Origin: Impatiens glandulifera
Lineage: Eukaryota > Streptophyta > Magnoliopsida > Ericales > Balsaminaceae
Direction: 5' to 3'
Assembly (NCBI RefSeq): GCF_907164915.1
Contig: NC_061867.1
Span: forward strand, 55,179,771 to 55,243,770
DNA length: 64,000 nucleotides
Part shown: positions 1 through 11,146 of the stretch, piece after piece
How the letters are laid out: the number at the start of each line of letters is the position of its first letter
Position numbering within the stretch: position 1 is the first letter of the stretch
Translations under genes and position numbers: made by a program
Notes under the pieces: generated by a model
Database searches by the model: none
What the model was told of the DNA's origin: nothing
Seen by the model: the letters and a program-made list of their open reading frames with translations, nothing else

Positions 1-263
1 AAATGTAGGGCGAAAGCCATTTAACGGGCATTATATAAATTTACCATCATTATAATAAGATTAATAACTGTATTACATGTGGTTAAATATATTTGTTCAA
101 GTTTTTTTTTTAAATATGCAAAACACAATTATAATTATATTATAAAGGAATAAACCATATTTTTGTGAAAATAATTTATATTTTTTTGATTTTAATATCA
201 GATTTTTATTATCCAATTTTTAAATAAATAAATAGTTCAAAATATCACTAGTTTAAAATAGTA

Positions 264-399
264 ATAGCAACGGAATTATCTGTCGCTATTGGTCCAAGAA
301 GTAAAAAAGCGCCGCCAATTCTAAACTTAACGTCACTAAATATTAATAATGAAGGTTGTTGAATCCGTCTCTAAGCGTTGCTATTAATTCCGACGCTTT
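264..399. repeat. Possible decayed CACTA-like end with inverted motifs
   Basis: The motif AATAGCAACGGAATTA (264-278) recurs in inverted form near 373-399, where GCGTTGCTATTAATTCCGACGC can be read as its rearranged complement. Short inverted motifs around a GCGACGGA/TCCGTCGC core are typical of subterminal regions of plant CACTA (Spm-like) elements. No CACTA terminus, 3-bp target duplication or transposase is visible, so this is only a remnant guess. Confidence 0.25.
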
Positions 400-1454
400 T
401 GTATATATTTATTTAAATTACTTTTTACTTAGCAACCGGTTATTTTGGGCTTATTCGATGTTTAGTTATTTGGGATAAAACCCAAATTTTATCCTAAAAC
501 TCAAATATTATATCAATAATTTAATCAATATTTTTATTAATTTAAATTCCAAAATTATTATATAATTTTATCCTTTCTCTAAACCATCATTTTTTCACCT
601 AAACTATATCCTGTAAAGTTAAAGGATAAACTAGTTTTTAAATTTTAAAATCTAATTTTTTTCTATTTTTTTTTTTATCAAAAAAAGGGTTTTAGGAGAA
701 AATCTAAATAAAATCAAAAAAGATTTCCCCTTAATTTCATCACTTAATTTTTTAACTAAAATATTTTATATTTTAAATAATAAAATTTTATTTTATTATT
801 ATATTTTAATATCCTTTAAAAATATTTATCAATCATTATTTTTCAAATAAAATAACCCGAGAAAGAATTTGATTTGAGAGGAATTGAAGATTCTTTTGTA
901 GGTCATTTATTTCAGTTTAGGAGGTTCTATTCTATTTTATGATTGAATTTGAGACATTAATTTTAAACAATTTTTTTAATCATTTAACTAAACTAATTAT
1001 GAATTCATATTTATATTTATATATATATATTTGGTATAACATATATTAACTCATATGAATAATGGACTCAAATGGGCCATCTTATTCTTCTTGCCCATAA
1101 CGAGGGAACTATTTTTTAATGTTTGGGCTCGAATTTATTGTTTTGACCCAAATCCTAACCATTATTTGATTTTCCATATAGAAGGTTTCAGTTGTTATAA
1201 CTTGTAATGGCCCATTTGCAAACATTATAATTTTTTATATTTAGATTTGGGTTTTATCTTATTTGAATTTATTCATAGTAGATACTTCCCACAAAAATTA
1301 CAATAACTTTGTTTTTATTCAAACTCAAAGGCATATGAGAAAATTGAGTGAAATTGGGTGTATCTCCATTTGTTTTGACCCAAATAAAATACTATAAAAT
1401 TTAAATACCCAGAATTGCCATTATGTTGGAGGTGGTGCCCAATTTGGCTCAACA

Positions 1455-1770
1455 AATTTGAGCTCGTTACACTTAACGAGCCGAGTTCGAGTTCGTTTAC
1501 AAATTTGAAAATTTAAAAGAAGTTAGAACTTGTAAATATTCGACTCAACATCTCACGAACATGTTTGTTTAGAGACTCGTTTAAAACATAATTTAATATT
1601 TATTCATAAAAAAATGAAGTTATTCACCCCTTTTTCTAAGTTGTAAACTAGCTATAAATTAGCAGAGTTCGCGCAGTTCCTAAGGCAACTAAATACATAC
1701 GAACGAAATTCGAACTTGAAAATATGTTAAACGAGCCGAGTTCGAGCCTAAAATTGTTCAACTTGGCTTG
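1455..1770. repeat. Dispersed repeat, first copy (partner near 56530-56660)
   Basis: This stretch contains repeated GAGCTCGTT / AACGAGCCGAGTTCGAG motifs and an AT-rich middle with CTCACGAACATG followed by TTTGTTTAGAGACTCG. Nearly the same order of motifs is found near 56530-56660, so both are copies of one interspersed plant repeat. I see no coding capacity and no clear ends. Confidence 0.45.
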
Positions 1771-2519
1771 GTTTACAATAACAATGAGTTATACTTTTGT
1801 ACCAATTATAATATGGTAGGAGTTTAACTTAAATATCAAAATGTATTAAGTTCGGTTTTTACAAATGACTTGTGACCAAATTTCGTGTTTAATGATTTTT
1901 ATTTTATTTTAAAAATGAGTCAATATAATTCAAAAAGATGAAGAAAAGATAGGCCACGTGAGCAAGAAAATAAAAATATTAGGAGAACAAACATCATCTA
2001 ATTTGGGTTAACCATAATGCCACCAACTAATAATAAATATTTGTAACTATATTAAAATCCATTAGTTTGAGTGTTGTAGTAATCATAAAATAAATACTCA
2101 TTTAGAAATATTTCTAAGTTGTAATTTGAGTATTAATTTTAAATGAAAATATTAAAATCAATCAATTTATAATTCTAATTAAATAAAGATAACTTAAATG
2201 ATTTTTTTACCTAATATACTATTTTTTTTTTAAAAAAGAATTATTTAAAAATGTCTTTAATTGGGTCAATCCTTGAAAGTCATACAAGTTTTCTAAAGTA
2301 AAAAAATAATATTTATGATATCTTCATCATTCATGCCACCCACATATATTATATTGTTTTAATATTGCATCTTAGTAGTAAGCAACAATATCACAATTTT
2401 ATATAAAATCAAAGCTTTGGTAGTTAGCCTATCACATATATTAGTGGCCTAAAGTAATAAAATTAAACAAAAACAAAAGTATATATATATTAATAATTTA
2501 AGAACTTGACATAATTTGA

Positions 2520-2850
2520 AATATCGTAACCTCTACTTCAACCTAAAACGTTTTATATGAAATTGAACCACTAACATTTGATCTTCTCTGAATCATTCTT
2601 AACACTTGAACTAACTTAGTGTTTAAAAAACAATCAATAAAATCAAACAAATAACATCCAATTAACCTTAAAGCGTTTTAAGTAAATTTCAAATTTGTAA
2701 CATTTAATCTCTTATAACACATAGTTTTACCATTTGAACTATTTAATAATTTTTTTAATATATAAAAGATAGTATAATCGCATAATCATGACATTCACTT
2801 CAACTTAAAACGTTTTAAATGAGAACTATACCTCTAACTTTAACTTTTTT
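2520..2850. repeat. Degenerate tandem repeat with a TAAAACGTTTTA-type core
   Basis: Three similar segments each carry a phrase of the form 'acttcaac-taaaacgtttta-atgaaa..accactaacattt' at about 2535, 2670 and 2800. The shared palindromic core is AAAACGTTTT (AAAGCGTTTT in the middle copy). The copies are diverged and non-coding. The same core appears once in an intron near 17480. Confidence 0.35.
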
Positions 2851-3257
2851 TTGATTTTAGTCATTTAAACTAAAGTTTTTTTTTAAAAAATATTTGACAC
2901 AACTACTATATGTTTTGTATATGTTTTTCAAATTTTATCTTAATACACATAAAATATAAAAATATCTTTAATATAGACACATCAACATTTTTTCTCCTAG
3001 TTCTTTTTTATTATTACTAGTAATCTTAATAAATTATTTAATTAAAATTTATTATTTTTTTAAATATAAAATGTGTTTCAAGATAAAAACTAGTCTTTGG
3101 AATTAAGTTTGGTAAAATATATATATATTTTTCAAATAATTTATTATATTCAAACAAAGGAAGGTTGATACTTGATAGTATATTTTAGAAAAAAAAAAAA
3201 AAAAGTCTACTTCATCTTCTTCCTCTCATACTTATTATCTTCTCTCATTACCATTAA

Positions 3258-3287
3258 AGCTCTCTCTCTCTCACACACACACACAGT
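3258..3287 (+). repeat. CT/CA microsatellite in the RING-H2 5' leader
   Basis: A (CT)n tract runs directly into a (CA)n tract just upstream of the start codon at 3300. Pyrimidine-rich leaders of this kind are common in plant 5' untranslated regions and often lie close to the transcription start. Confidence 0.6.
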
Positions 3288-3299
3288 AATAGGTGATCC

Positions 3300-4148
3300 A
3301 TGGCTAATCCAAACAGGACACCAAACAATAACTTCTTCCCAGATTGTTCTCAACCCATTTGCACCGCCTACTGTCCACAATGGTGCTACTTCATCTTCCC
3401 TCCCCCGCCGCCGTCTTCCGGCGCCGACGACACCACCAATTTCTCACCACTAGTAGTCGCCGTCATCGGAATCTTAACCGGCGCTTTCCTCCTCATAACC
3501 TATTACACAATCATCTCCAAATACTGTAAACAAACCAGAACAAGAACAAGATCAAACGACCCAGATTCAATTCAACAACCCAATCAAAACCCAGAACAAG
3601 ATTTCATTCAATCTGGGCTTGACGAATCAACCATAAAATCAATCAGGGTTTGTAAATATGGAGATGGGTTTATTGAAGGAACAGAATGTGCTGTTTGTTT
3701 GAGTGAATTTGAAGATAATGAAAATTTAAGGGTTTTACCTAAATGTAGTCATGCTTTTCATCTTCATTGTATTGATGTTTGGTTGAAATCACATTCGAAT
3801 TGTCCTCTTTGTCGTGCTAATGTTGTTTCTGTTATGAACCCTGTTGTTGAATTGGAATTGGAACAGAACAGGATGGATTCTTCTGGAAATGATTTGATTT
3901 TGGGTTTGGATCATGAGAGATCGATTGTGAATGATAGAAATGGAATTAGGAGATCGGTTTCGATGGGATCATTGGTTTTGTTTCATGGGTTTATGAATTA
4001 TGATGAGGAAATGGGAATGCGGATTCAAGAAGAACAGAGCAATGATAATGGTGGGGAATCCGGTGCCGGCGCCGGCGCCGTGATAAGGAGAACGGTTTCG
4101 ACGGGGAGATTTATGTTGTCAAGACATGAGAAGAGACCACATGTTTAG
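3300..4148 (+). CDS. ATL-type RING-H2 E3 ubiquitin ligase
   Basis: Intronless, 282 residues. Order of parts: a short Cys- and Pro-rich N-terminus (about 15-40), one transmembrane segment (about 50-72), a basic stretch, the ATL-defining GLD motif (residues 106-108) and a complete RING-H2 finger at 130-171. The ligands are C130, C133, C149, H151, H154, C157, C168 and C171, with the conserved Trp at 161 and Pro at 169. The tail is acidic and Ser/Gly-rich. The family consists of membrane-anchored ubiquitin ligases that pass ubiquitin from an E2 to substrates, often in defence or stress responses. The Cys-rich leader and Pro run before the membrane segment resemble the ATL51-54 group, but I do not assign an orthologue. 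The ATG at 3300 is chosen because it starts the membrane-anchor reading frame just after the CT/CA leader. Confidence 0.93.
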   Translation: MANPNRTPNNNFFPDCSQPICTAYCPQWCYFIFPPPPPSSGADDTTNFSPLVVAVIGILTGAFLLITYYTIISKYCKQTRTRTRSNDPDSIQQPNQNPEQDFIQSGLDESTIKSIRVCKYGDGFIEGTECAVCLSEFEDNENLRVLPKCSHAFHLHCIDVWLKSHSNCPLCRANVVSVMNPVVELELEQNRMDSSGNDLILGLDHERSIVNDRNGIRRSVSMGSLVLFHGFMNYDEEMGMRIQEEQSNDNGGESGAGAGAVIRRTVSTGRFMLSRHEKRPHV

Positions 4149-4969
4149 GTAAATCATTGTCTGAATTCTTGATTTTTATTTTGATATTTAATATTTACTG
4201 AGTTTAGTATAAAAGAAATAATATTTACTTGTAAAGTTATATTTTTTTTTATTTCAAATTTAATTAGTTACACATCAACTATACTTACATTTACAGTTGT
4301 AATTATTATTTGTAAGAAACATAAGTTTAATTAAAGAATGGATATCACCTACTCTGAGTTTATGAGTTCGAGTCCATCATACGGTAAATTATGAAGTTAT
4401 GTTTTGCGAGTGATGTGATTAACTGCGGGAATTAGTCGTACTTTATGAACCAAACGTTTTAAAAATAAATGTGTTTAATTTTAAGAAACCAATTAATTAT
4501 TTAACAATTCATTGCTAATAAATTTTATATGTAGCACTGTTGTTTTGAAATAAAATAATCATCATTACAATGTAACATAAACTTAAAAGATTAAACTCTA
4601 ATCACTTTTATATTTTTTAAACTTTTATTGTATCATTGATTTGGATATCCATATATTTACTCAAATTTTGAGGAAAAAAAAAAAGAGAAAAGTAGAAATG
4701 AAAATCCACATCTTAAAAAAAACTTAAAGTCAAAAGTTAAATAATCCAATATTATTATTCATTTCGTTAACCAAAATATTAAAATACACTTTATTTTAAA
4801 TTATTATTATTTTCTAAAATGCTTAAGCATAAATCAATGTTATGAATATGCCAAATTAAAGTGTTATGCACAAAATTTGCAAAATTATGTCACAAATTTT
4901 TTCTCTACTCTTTATCAATCAAAATCAACTATAATAATACAAGGAAGAGATTAACAAATAAGCTCAAAA
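4149..4969. other. Intergenic spacer between convergent genes
   Basis: AT-rich DNA between the 3' ends of the RING-H2 and PPR genes, which point toward each other. Near 4345-4385 there is a phrase with GAGTTCGAGTCC, which fits an RNA polymerase III B box and could be the remains of a tRNA-derived SINE. No clear A box or tail was found. Nothing else is recognised. Confidence 0.5.
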
Positions 4970-6829
4970 TCATATTAACAACACATTTGAATCTCTTAAA
5001 TGACTTCTTAATTGATCTAACACCATATAAATCTTCTCATTTTCACGATGAGATTTATCACCCTTTCTAAACTCATAAACAACCCCATCCAATTCAATAC
5101 AACTACATCCCGGAATCTTCTTAACCTTCTTCTCCTTCATTTCCTTCCTCAATTTCCCGACTTCTCCCCATTTATTAGCCGACGAGTAAATATTCGACAT
5201 AATCGAATAAGCTCCATCTTTATCATGATCGATCTCAACAATCTTCTCCATCAAAACCCTCGCAAGCTGAACCCTATTATGAATCCGACAAGCCCCCAAC
5301 AAAGCTCCCAAAACAAATCCATCCGGTTCAATTGGCATGTTTCTAACAAACTCCTCAGCCTCATCAATTAACCCCGCCCGACCAAAGAGATCGACAATAC
5401 AACCATAATGTTCACTCCTAGGCTTTATATTGTAGATATTCGACATCTCGTTGAAATATCTTTGACCTAAGTTAACAAACCCCGAATGACTACAAGCCAT
5501 TAGGACACCAACATAGGTTACATGATCAGGCTCGATTAGTTCATTCTTCATCTCGGAGAAAAGGGTTAATGCTTTCTTGCCTTGACCATTCATTGCTAAA
5601 CCAACTATGATGGTTGTGTAAGTGTAAACATCTTTGGTTTTCATATTATTGAATACATTTAAAGATGAAGATATGTTTCCACATTTTGCATACATATCAA
5701 TTAAGGCATTTCCTATATACCCATCTGATTTAATCTTGTTTTTGTCTAGATATGTATGAACCCATTTCCCTAATTCAAGCATACCAAGATTAGAACAACA
5801 ATTGAGTACACCCACGTATGTTACGTCGTCCGGTTTGAAACTTCGATTCAACATCTTTCGAAACACAACTAAAGCTTGTTTGTATTCACCATGTTGAGAT
5901 AAACCTAATATCATCGAGTTCCACGAGACTACATTTCTCACACGCATTTTATCAAACACCTTATGTGCAGAAACAGAGTCACCACATTTCAAATACATAT
6001 CAATTAATGAATTCTCAACAAAGATGTCAATTGTCAATCTATGGTGTTCTATGTAATCATGGAGTTTTCTACCTAAAGAAAGATCTCCTATATTAGCACA
6101 TGCAGATAGAACAACAACAATTGTCTTTTCATCAGCTAGTAAATTTGATTCACATAAATTGAAGAACATATGAATACCTTCTTCCCAATTACCTATCTTG
6201 ACATATGCTTGAATCAATGTCGTCCATGAAACTAAATCTCGTTTAGGACTTTCATCAAACAGTTGGCGGACAGATGTAATCTCCCCACAAACAGCGTACA
6301 TTCGGAGAAGATTATTCACCACATATAAATCAGATTGAAACCCATTCTTAATAACATGAACATGACACTGTTTACCTTCGATTAATCGGTGGGTTTTTGC
6401 GCAGGATTTGAGAATGAAAGGGAATGTGTAGTTATTTGGAAGGAAACCATTGGATATGAAATTACGGTAAAGGAGAAAAGCTATGGATATGTCGTTAGGG
6501 TTCTTGCAACTAGAGAAACAGCGAATTGCGTTGGTGTATATGGTTGTGTTTGGATTTGGGATTTGAGTGAAAATTGAATTGATGTAAGTTGGATCAATAT
6601 CGGAGGTGAAACTGCAGATGGAAAGGATTTTTGTGTAGATTAGGTGGTGGGTTTGGAGATTAGTGGCGGTTTTGATTATGATTGAGTGGATTTGTTTTAG
6701 TTGTTTGGTGGATTTACATGATTCGAGCATTCGAAGAACTGGGATTTGAAAATTGGTGGTGTTTTGAGAGGGTGGAGTTGCAGAGAATGAAGATAGAGTT
6801 GGAGAAGAAGAAGATAGAGAGGAGCTCAT
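4970..6829 (-). CDS. PLS-class pentatricopeptide repeat protein with E/E+ end
   Basis: Intronless, 619 residues. A Ser/Thr-rich N-terminus fits an organelle transit peptide. From about residue 30 to 520 it is built of P, L and S type PPR motifs, recognisable from repeated phrases such as NALIDMYAKCG, VVSWNSMI and PDDVTYVGVLNCCS. It ends with E and E+ motifs (GCSCIEL, then a segment with HRENEKIY) and has no DYW deaminase. Proteins of this class bind organelle transcripts and specify sites of C-to-U RNA editing, usually recruiting a DYW partner. The target cannot be read from the motifs with confidence. The 5' end is unusual: only 53 bp separate the start codon from a Mutator-like element, so the native promoter may have been displaced. 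Confidence 0.93.
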   Translation of the reverse strand: MSSSLSSSSPTLSSFSATPPSQNTTNFQIPVLRMLESCKSTKQLKQIHSIIIKTATNLQTHHLIYTKILSICSFTSDIDPTYINSIFTQIPNPNTTIYTNAIRCFSSCKNPNDISIAFLLYRNFISNGFLPNNYTFPFILKSCAKTHRLIEGKQCHVHVIKNGFQSDLYVVNNLLRMYAVCGEITSVRQLFDESPKRDLVSWTTLIQAYVKIGNWEEGIHMFFNLCESNLLADEKTIVVVLSACANIGDLSLGRKLHDYIEHHRLTIDIFVENSLIDMYLKCGDSVSAHKVFDKMRVRNVVSWNSMILGLSQHGEYKQALVVFRKMLNRSFKPDDVTYVGVLNCCSNLGMLELGKWVHTYLDKNKIKSDGYIGNALIDMYAKCGNISSSLNVFNNMKTKDVYTYTTIIVGLAMNGQGKKALTLFSEMKNELIEPDHVTYVGVLMACSHSGFVNLGQRYFNEMSNIYNIKPRSEHYGCIVDLFGRAGLIDEAEEFVRNMPIEPDGFVLGALLGACRIHNRVQLARVLMEKIVEIDHDKDGAYSIMSNIYSSANKWGEVGKLRKEMKEKKVKKIPGCSCIELDGVVYEFRKGDKSHRENEKIYMVLDQLRSHLRDSNVLLI

Positions 6830-6882
6830 TTCATCAAAATTCCTGAACTTACAAGTCTATTTTTATCACATAACTAAATAAT

Positions 6883-6968
6883 GGGAAATTTGAGGAAATG
6901 ACCCCAAAATAGGGCCAAATAGCCGATGGTGCGGGCCCAAGATTTTTATAGCGCTGGTGACCCCCAAA
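6883..6968 (+). repeat. MULE left terminal inverted repeat
   Basis: 86 bp, beginning GGGAAATTTGAGG and ending GGTGACCCCCAAA, identical by eye to the reverse complement of 11377-11462. Immediately inside it lies a subterminal pair of TGCGTCAC/GTGACGCA motifs (about 6992-7023). Confidence 0.95.
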
Positions 6969-7108
6969 TTTTTTAATGACCATTTTACCCATGCGTCACG
7001 CACCCTCCAGGTGCGTGACGCACCCCGAACCCTATAAAGGCTTAATTTTTTTTCTTTTTCGTTTCAGTTTCTCTCTCATCCAGCCCCCTTCTCCGCCGTG
7101 AAACCCTA

Positions 7109-7339
7109 ATGGTGGCGGAGAAGATTTTCTCTTCTTTCTCAGCGATGAAGAACGAATCGAAGAGGCACCGTCGACCATGGCACCATATTCAACGGCCTAT
7201 AGCTTCGAAGAACATCCAATGGAGACGAGTTTGCACAGCGCTGAGGATTTCGAACAAATTGACATTTCATTCGGCCATTCCACTATATTTTGTGTTTATT
7301 TCGTTATTGTTTGTTTCGTGTTTGTTTGTTCCTCATTGA
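7109..7339 (+). other. Non-array part of the MULE left arm with a short open frame
   Basis: This region follows a pyrimidine-rich, leader-like stretch (7068-7108) and holds a 76-codon frame starting ATGGTGGCGGAG. The frame resembles the start of a plant gene and could be a captured gene fragment, as MULEs often carry. I recognise no domain, and the second half is hydrophobic low-complexity sequence. I treat it as unproven. Confidence 0.25.
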
Positions 7340-7388
7340 TTCGCTGATTCCTTTACTGATTCGTTGAATGCAGATTGTTTGTTTGGTA

Positions 7389-7660
7389 GGATGCGTCACG
7401 TTGGATGCGTCAAGATGGATGCGTCAAGATGGATGCGTCAAGATGGATGCGTCAAGATGGATGCGTCAACATGGATGCGTCAAGATGGATGCGTCAAGAT
7501 GGATGCGTCAACTCGGATGCGTCAAGATGGATGCGTCAACTCGGATGCGTCAAGTAGGATGCGTCAACTCGGATGCGTCAACTCGGATGCGTCAACTCGG
7601 ATGCGTCAACTCCGATGCGTCAACTCGGATGCGTCAAGTAGGAGACGATGCGTCACATTT
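7389..7660 (+). repeat. 14-bp tandem array with a TGCGTCA core
   Basis: About 18-19 near-perfect units of the form GGATGCGTCAAGAT or GGATGCGTCAACTC. The TGCGTCA core is invariant while the last three to four bases vary between AGAT, ACTC and AGTA. Long open frames cross the array in two phases only because 14-bp units happen to lack stops; the resulting Met/Asp/Cys-rich peptides are not credible proteins. The same core occurs in the subterminal regions of the element. Confidence 0.9.
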
Positions 7661-7787
7661 ATTTTTATTTTATATAAAAACCCAAATAAGCCTCGACCAC
7701 TATTCATGCTCTCTCTCTCTCTCTCGCACCCGACGACGCACCTGCCTCGACGACGCACCTGCCTCGACGTCTCTTCCTGCTCAAGCA

Positions 7788-7902
7788 GTTTCGTCAAGCA
7801 GCTGCGTCAAGCAGTTTCGTCAAGCAGCTGCGTCAAGCAGCTGCGTCAAGCAGCTGCGTCAAGCAGTTTCGTCAAGCAGCTGCGTCAAGCAGCTGCGTCT
7901 AG
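7788..7902 (+). repeat. 13-bp tandem array, GCAGCTGCGTCAA
   Basis: About nine units alternate between GCAGCTGCGTCAA and GCAGTTTCGTCAA. The core TGCGTCAA matches the neighbouring 14-bp array although the period and flanking bases differ, so the two arrays probably arose separately around the same core. Confidence 0.88.
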
Positions 7903-8118
7903 AAAAACACTTGGTAGAAAAACCCTGTCCCTGTATTACATTCACCAGAAAATACCAGAAAACAACATTAACACCATTAACAATACAATACACTTTACTG
8001 AATCCTTGAATCTTGAATCCTTGATGCAAAAACAACATTAACACCTCCACACAAGACATTTGGTAATAAGTCTAGAAAAACAACATTAACACCACAACAC
8101 AACACTAACAAGTTCATT

Positions 8119-11100
8119 CTAAGCTAATGGCTCGTAAGATTGAGTTGATGGCTCGTAGAGCTGAGATGAGGGCTCGTACAGTTGAGATGATGATGGCTCA
8201 TTCTGCTGAGATGATGAGGGCACATGCTGCTGAGATGATGAGGGCTCATGCTGCTGAGATGATGCTCTTGCTCTTGCGGTAGACGGTGCAGGCATCACTG
8301 CTTTGCATGTTGCTCTATTATGTCCTAGACCTCCACATGAACTGCATCGTCTCGGGACCTTACGGACCTCACCTTGGGATGTCCTACGTTTAGTTTGTGG
8401 CCGACCTTTCTTAACCTTCACAGGTGGTTTTAGACACACGCGTTGTTTGATAATATCGGGAAGATCCCAATTCTCTTCATCACCAACCGGATAACATGTC
8501 TCCGCATATGCATTCAACCAAGATACAGTTGTATAATACCTATGAGAAGGAAAATAAAACGATTAAAAATAGGTTAAATAAATAAGTTCAAAACGATTAA
8601 ATACCTTGAGCATAAGTCGTAAGGAACCACATTCCTGTGACGGGCAGCAGCCAGTGCATGTGTACAAGGAAGACCGGAGACTTCAAATACCCTACAAGTG
8701 CAGTCCTTGTCCTTCAAATTGACTTTATAATGTGCCTCATTATCATGCACATACAACTCAAATCGGTTAAGGGATGATACGGTATAGAATCTTGCTTTCT
8801 CAAAACCATCACATAATAACTTTTCATACGTTGGAGATAAAAATTCTTGGTGGTTGGACGCTTTTTCTCTTCTATCATTAAACCACCCTTGTAATGTTGT
8901 TCTTAAAAACTCAAGCATTGCTGAAATTGGATACTTTCTGGCTTCCCTGCACTGACTATTCAAACTCTCTGCATAATTGCTTGTGAGTTGATTGTATCGT
9001 TTACCGGGGAAATATGCTCTACTCCATCTTTGAAACCCAATCTCTTCCAAATAGGCAGCAATCCTATGATCTTTAACCCTGATCTTGTCAAAAAACCGAT
9101 TAAATTGGGGGATAGTGTACGCACGAGAAGCCAAATCAAACTCGACATGACAATTATCAGTTTTGAATTTGGCATTAATATTCATCTTTATGTGATATGT
9201 GCACGCACCGTGGTCTGCTTCTGGAAAAACAGCACACAAGGCATTGGCTATACTTGGGTGTCTATCGGATACGAAGACGAGATCATCAACTAATCCAATT
9301 GCTTCTCTAAGTTTTTGCATGAAATAAGTCCACGAGTTATTATTCTCTGAATCAACAACGCCAAATGCAACAGGATACAGTTGCTCATTGGCATCCAATG
9401 CAACAGCCACCAATAGTTGACCTCCCACCTTGTGCTTGAGAAAACTTGCATCAACACACAATACGGGACGACAGAAGGCTTTGAAACCCCTAATTGAGAG
9501 GCCTAGAGACATGAACATATATTTGAAGTGCCCGTGCTCGTCTGTCTGAATATCTGTTATGGTACCCGGATTATTCTTCTCCAACATGTATAGGTATGAA
9601 GGCAATTTTCCATAGGAATCCTCTACCGTTCCTCGCACCGCCGTTAAAGCCGTTTCCCTTGCCCTCCAAGCCTTATTATAAGTCAAAAACATCCCATAAT
9701 TTGACTGCATGTCTTCAATTATTTTTTTAGGCAAGTGGTTATGGTGATGGTCCATGTACTTACCCTTCATGCACTGCCCAATAACCCATGCCGGTGTTTG
9801 CATTTTTTTTTCCGGCCTCGACAAAACTGAGCATGAGTGTTGTCGATTGAATTTCCGAATCTCAAACATCTCGGAAAACTTACCTTTCACAGCACGTAAG
9901 CTCCACTTGCATGTCTCATCCATACATTTCACAAACCAAAGATGTTTTCGAGACTTTTTCACTTTGAATTCAAAATGATAAGTCATCGCATATTTATATA
10001 GCGTCAGTTGAAGTTCTTTTTTAGTATCAAATAACGTACCGACTTCCAATACGGTTTCACTAGTTAACGCCAATGCAAATGAAGGGTCTGTCGGTGATAC
10101 GTCTGTAGGGTCTGTCGATGGTGTACCCATTGACGCTCTTGCACTAGATGGTGTACCCATTGACGCTCTTGCACTAGATGGTGTACCCATTGACGCTCTT
10201 GCACTAGATGGTGTACCCATTGACGCTCTTGCACTAGATGGTGTACCCATTGCTCTTGCACTAGATGGTGTACCCATTGGTGTAGGTATTGACCGGTGCG
10301 GCGTGCGTGCAACTGCTGATGCAGGACTAGTAGTAGCTTGGAAATCACTAACCCGTTCATAATTAAAGTCAATAACGCGTTCATGATTAATCAGTTCATG
10401 ATGAGCCCGTTCATCTTCTTCTCCTCCTCCTTCATTATCACTTTCAAATAAAATCTGTTGAGAAACAACTCGAGAAACTACGCCGGGTATACTTTTTTGA
10501 GTAATGATTGGTAGTGTAGTATCCTGACTTGGGTACTTCTCTACTAATGAGACACAAAGTGGTGACGAAGACGACGAACTTCGACCCGATATCAACCGTG
10601 ATAAATACATGCCCACATCTTTATCTCCCTCAATAACAACAGGGGGAAGTTTTGCAGAAGGATCATACATGACTTTAATCACTAAATCATATGCAGACTT
10701 TTGCACGTTAATCGTCTCATAGATTGTATCAACTAATTGAGCAAATGTAGTACATTGAGGTATATCCATGGTTTTGCATGATTGTGCAGAGAAAGACCTG
10801 GTACCATTGGCTGCAATTTGCCACTCTCCATTGTACACAACAAATACGTCAGCAAATACTTCAGCTGCAATTGAAAAAATTATAGTATCAATCGAGAGAC
10901 ACCGTAACAATGAAATGCAAGTAATAGTTATAAATGGTCTGGGGTGCGTTACGCAGATGCGTAACGCAACTACGTGACGCAACTGCGTTACGCAACTACG
11001 TGACGCAACTGCGTTACGCACCCGGTTTCCGCCGTGACGGTGGCATTCCACCTGCTCATTCCCTAATCACTACAGCCTAACAACCAAAGCAATCCAAGCG

Positions 11101-11146
11101 ATAAATGAAGAAGGAGAAGAATACCTGTAGCAGCAGAAAGAGACAT
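8119..11146 (-). CDS. MULE transposase (MuDR-type, DDE, SWIM, zinc knuckle)
   Basis: Three exons: 11146-11125, 10864-8605 and 8539-8119, giving 900 residues. The splices keep phase: exon 1 reads MSLSAAT and joins EVFADVFV; exon 2 ends DLCS and is joined through a split Arg codon to YYTTVSWLNAYAE. An N-terminal region with FVVYNGEWQ is followed by a repetitive GTPSSARASM linker, a Cys/Trp-containing MuDR-type zinc region (KHLWFVKCMDETCKWSLRAVKG region), the MULE catalytic core with DASFLKH and FVSDRHPSI carrying two of the acidic residues, a SWIM finger (CTCR...PCTHALAA) and a CCHC knuckle (CSSCGGLGHNRATC). The tail repeats Ser/Gln/Tyr-Glu-Pro units. It would cut and rejoin the element's ends in the nucleus. 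No in-frame stop is seen with this exon model. Confidence 0.88.
10117..10280 (-). repeat. 30-bp in-frame repeat in the transposase gene
   Basis: Five to six copies of a 30-bp unit (core on the plus strand GATGGTGTACCCATTGACG) encode tandem MGTPSSARAS decapeptides in a low-complexity linker between the N-terminal region and the zinc region. Copies are nearly identical, with one shortened by six bases, so copy number probably varies between element copies. Confidence 0.9.
10925..11040. repeat. TGACGCA/TGCGTTA-rich repeat in transposase intron 1
   Basis: Alternating CTACGTGACGCAA and CTGCGTTACGCAA units inside the first intron of the transposase gene. They carry the same TGACGCA (complement TGCGTCA) core as the arrays in the other arm, here mixed with a TGCGTTA/TAACGCA variant. 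Confidence 0.8.

Larger units (their letters stand above)
1..3171. other. AT-rich intergenic spacer
   Basis: No convincing gene is seen on either strand. The stretch is very AT-rich with many homopolymer runs. It holds a possible decayed transposon end near 264-399, a dispersed repeat near 1455-1770 and degenerate tandem copies near 2520-2850, each listed separately. The last few hundred bases would contain the promoter of the downstream RING-H2 gene, but I see no TATA box that can be chosen over the AT background. Confidence 0.6.

Noticed and set aside
7389..7660. Regular short repeat array that could be mistaken for a CRISPR
   Set aside because: The 14-bp units are directly joined with no unique spacers, and the array lies inside a plant MULE.
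7364..8041. Two overlapping 213-225 codon frames rich in Met-Arg-Gln-Asp-Gly-Cys-Val repeats
   Set aside because: They are translations of 14-bp and 13-bp tandem DNA arrays in different phases. The DNA unit, not a peptide, is conserved, and the frames have no domain.
10064..10384. 106-codon frame with tandem VHHLVQERQW units on the minus strand
   Set aside because: A shadow of the 30-bp repeat in the transposase gene read in another phase.
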